From Puffinus mauretanicus (taxonomy: Eukaryota > Chordata > Aves > Procellariiformes > Procellariidae): a DNA stretch of 64,000 nucleotides. Of the stretch, positions 63,585-64,000 are shown piece by piece. Within the stretch, counting starts at the first letter, position 1, and every line of letters begins with the position of its first letter. The notes under the pieces are model-generated. The model saw nothing but the letters and a program-made list of their open reading frames with translations. It ran no database searches and was not told where the DNA came from. The stretch spans positions 3,038,001 through 3,102,000 of the forward strand of contig JAJKFH010001865.1 in assembly GCA_023333565.1 (NCBI GenBank), given 5' to 3'. A program made the position numbers and the translations under genes.

Positions 63585-64000
63585 CGCCAGGCTGGAAAAC
63601 AACTTTGCAGAAAAGGTCCTGGTTCTGGTGGACAACAAGCTGAACGTGAGCCAGCAACGCGCCCTCACAGCAAAGGCGGCCAACAGCTTCCTAAGCTGCA
63701 TAAGCTGCATTAGGCAAAGCGTCACCAGCAGGTCAAGGGAGAGCATCCTTCCCCTCTACTCAGCCTGGGTGAGACATACCTGCAATTTGGGGTCCAGTTC
63801 TGGGCTCCCCAGTACAAGAGAGACAGGGAATTACTGGAGCAAGTCCTCCAGCAAAGGGCCACAAAGATGATTAAGGGACCGAAGCATTGCTCATATAAGG
63901 GGAGGCTGAGAGAGCTGGAGATGAGAAGCCTTAGGGGGGGGGTCTTATGGACATGTAGAAATACCTGATGGGGGGAAGAAGTACAGACTCTTCTCTGTGG
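63585..64000 (+). mobile_element. CR1-type LINE fragment (C-terminal reverse-transcriptase ORF and adjoining 3' part), 5'-truncated, cut by window end
   Basis: CR1 elements are non-LTR retrotransposons that move by target-primed reverse transcription and are usually 5'-truncated, as here. Translating from about 63591 gives residues typical of the end of the CR1 ORF2 protein: LENNFAEK, then LVLVDNKLNVSQQRAL, IRQSVTSRSRE and ILPLYSAWVR. About 63792 the matching frame shifts by one register and continues as VQFWAPQYKRD, then RATKMIKG and GRLREL. Up to the window edge the DNA still follows the CR1 pattern (a run encoding a poorly conserved version of the KRRLRG segment, then bases resembling the YKYL and RLFS region). 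The copy is dead: it has the frameshift, a 9-bp in-frame duplication near 63694-63711 that repeats the residues SCI, one missing codon after AEK, and a 9-G run at 63934-63942. The 5' boundary is my estimate; the 3' end lies outside. The subfamily cannot be fixed by eye. Confidence 0.93.

Noticed and set aside
1..64000. CRISPR arrays, operons, prokaryotic mobile elements, rRNA or snRNA genes
   Set aside because: No regularly spaced repeats, no dense ORFs, and no recognisable rRNA, U6, 7SK or Y RNA words were seen on either strand.

Overview
The window looks like a gene-poor stretch of a vertebrate nuclear genome, most probably a bird. It is AT-leaning with scarce CpG outside a few clusters. 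Stop codons break every frame; the longest stop-free frame gives only 162 codons, and most such frames lack an ATG at the listed start. It contains simple-sequence tracts typical of vertebrate introns and intergenic DNA, with few recognisable interspersed repeats. The strongest lineage clue is at the right edge: a CR1-type (chicken repeat 1) non-LTR retrotransposon fragment at about 63585-64000. It encodes the C-terminal part of the CR1 reverse-transcriptase ORF and closely resembles the avian CR1 3' end. No bacterial, phage, plasmid or organellar organisation is present, so operons, CRISPR arrays and ribosome binding sites do not apply.

Layout. 1-11250: non-coding, with short tandem repeats, twin palindromes near 5.66 kb, two weak tRNA-like segments near 3.9 and 7.1 kb and a possible ancient CR1/L3 relic near 8.4 kb. 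11250-25000: the most CpG-rich part, with short CpG clusters at 11.46-11.54, 16.70-16.85, 18.05-18.24 and 24.54-24.97 kb, plus a Gln/Pro/Ser/Thr-rich open segment at 14.24-14.88 kb. 25000-53500: mostly AT-rich, with long homopurine/homopyrimidine tracts, two broader strand-asymmetric blocks (26.8-27.3 and 51.1-51.4 kb) and several short perfect palindromes. 53500-63584: another CpG cluster at 54.03-54.28 kb, a compound microsatellite near 57.8 kb and two further possible CR1/L3 relics. 63585-64000: the CR1 fragment, cut by the window edge.

I could not assign any protein-coding gene. The window could be intergenic or lie inside a very large intron; sequence alone cannot separate these. Candidate regulatory features (CpG clusters, one with a minus-strand splice-donor-like site) are inferences. 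I found no clear evidence of a new biological system. The best leads are the 14.2-14.9 kb open segment, the 16.7-16.85 kb CpG cluster and the symmetric DNA elements.
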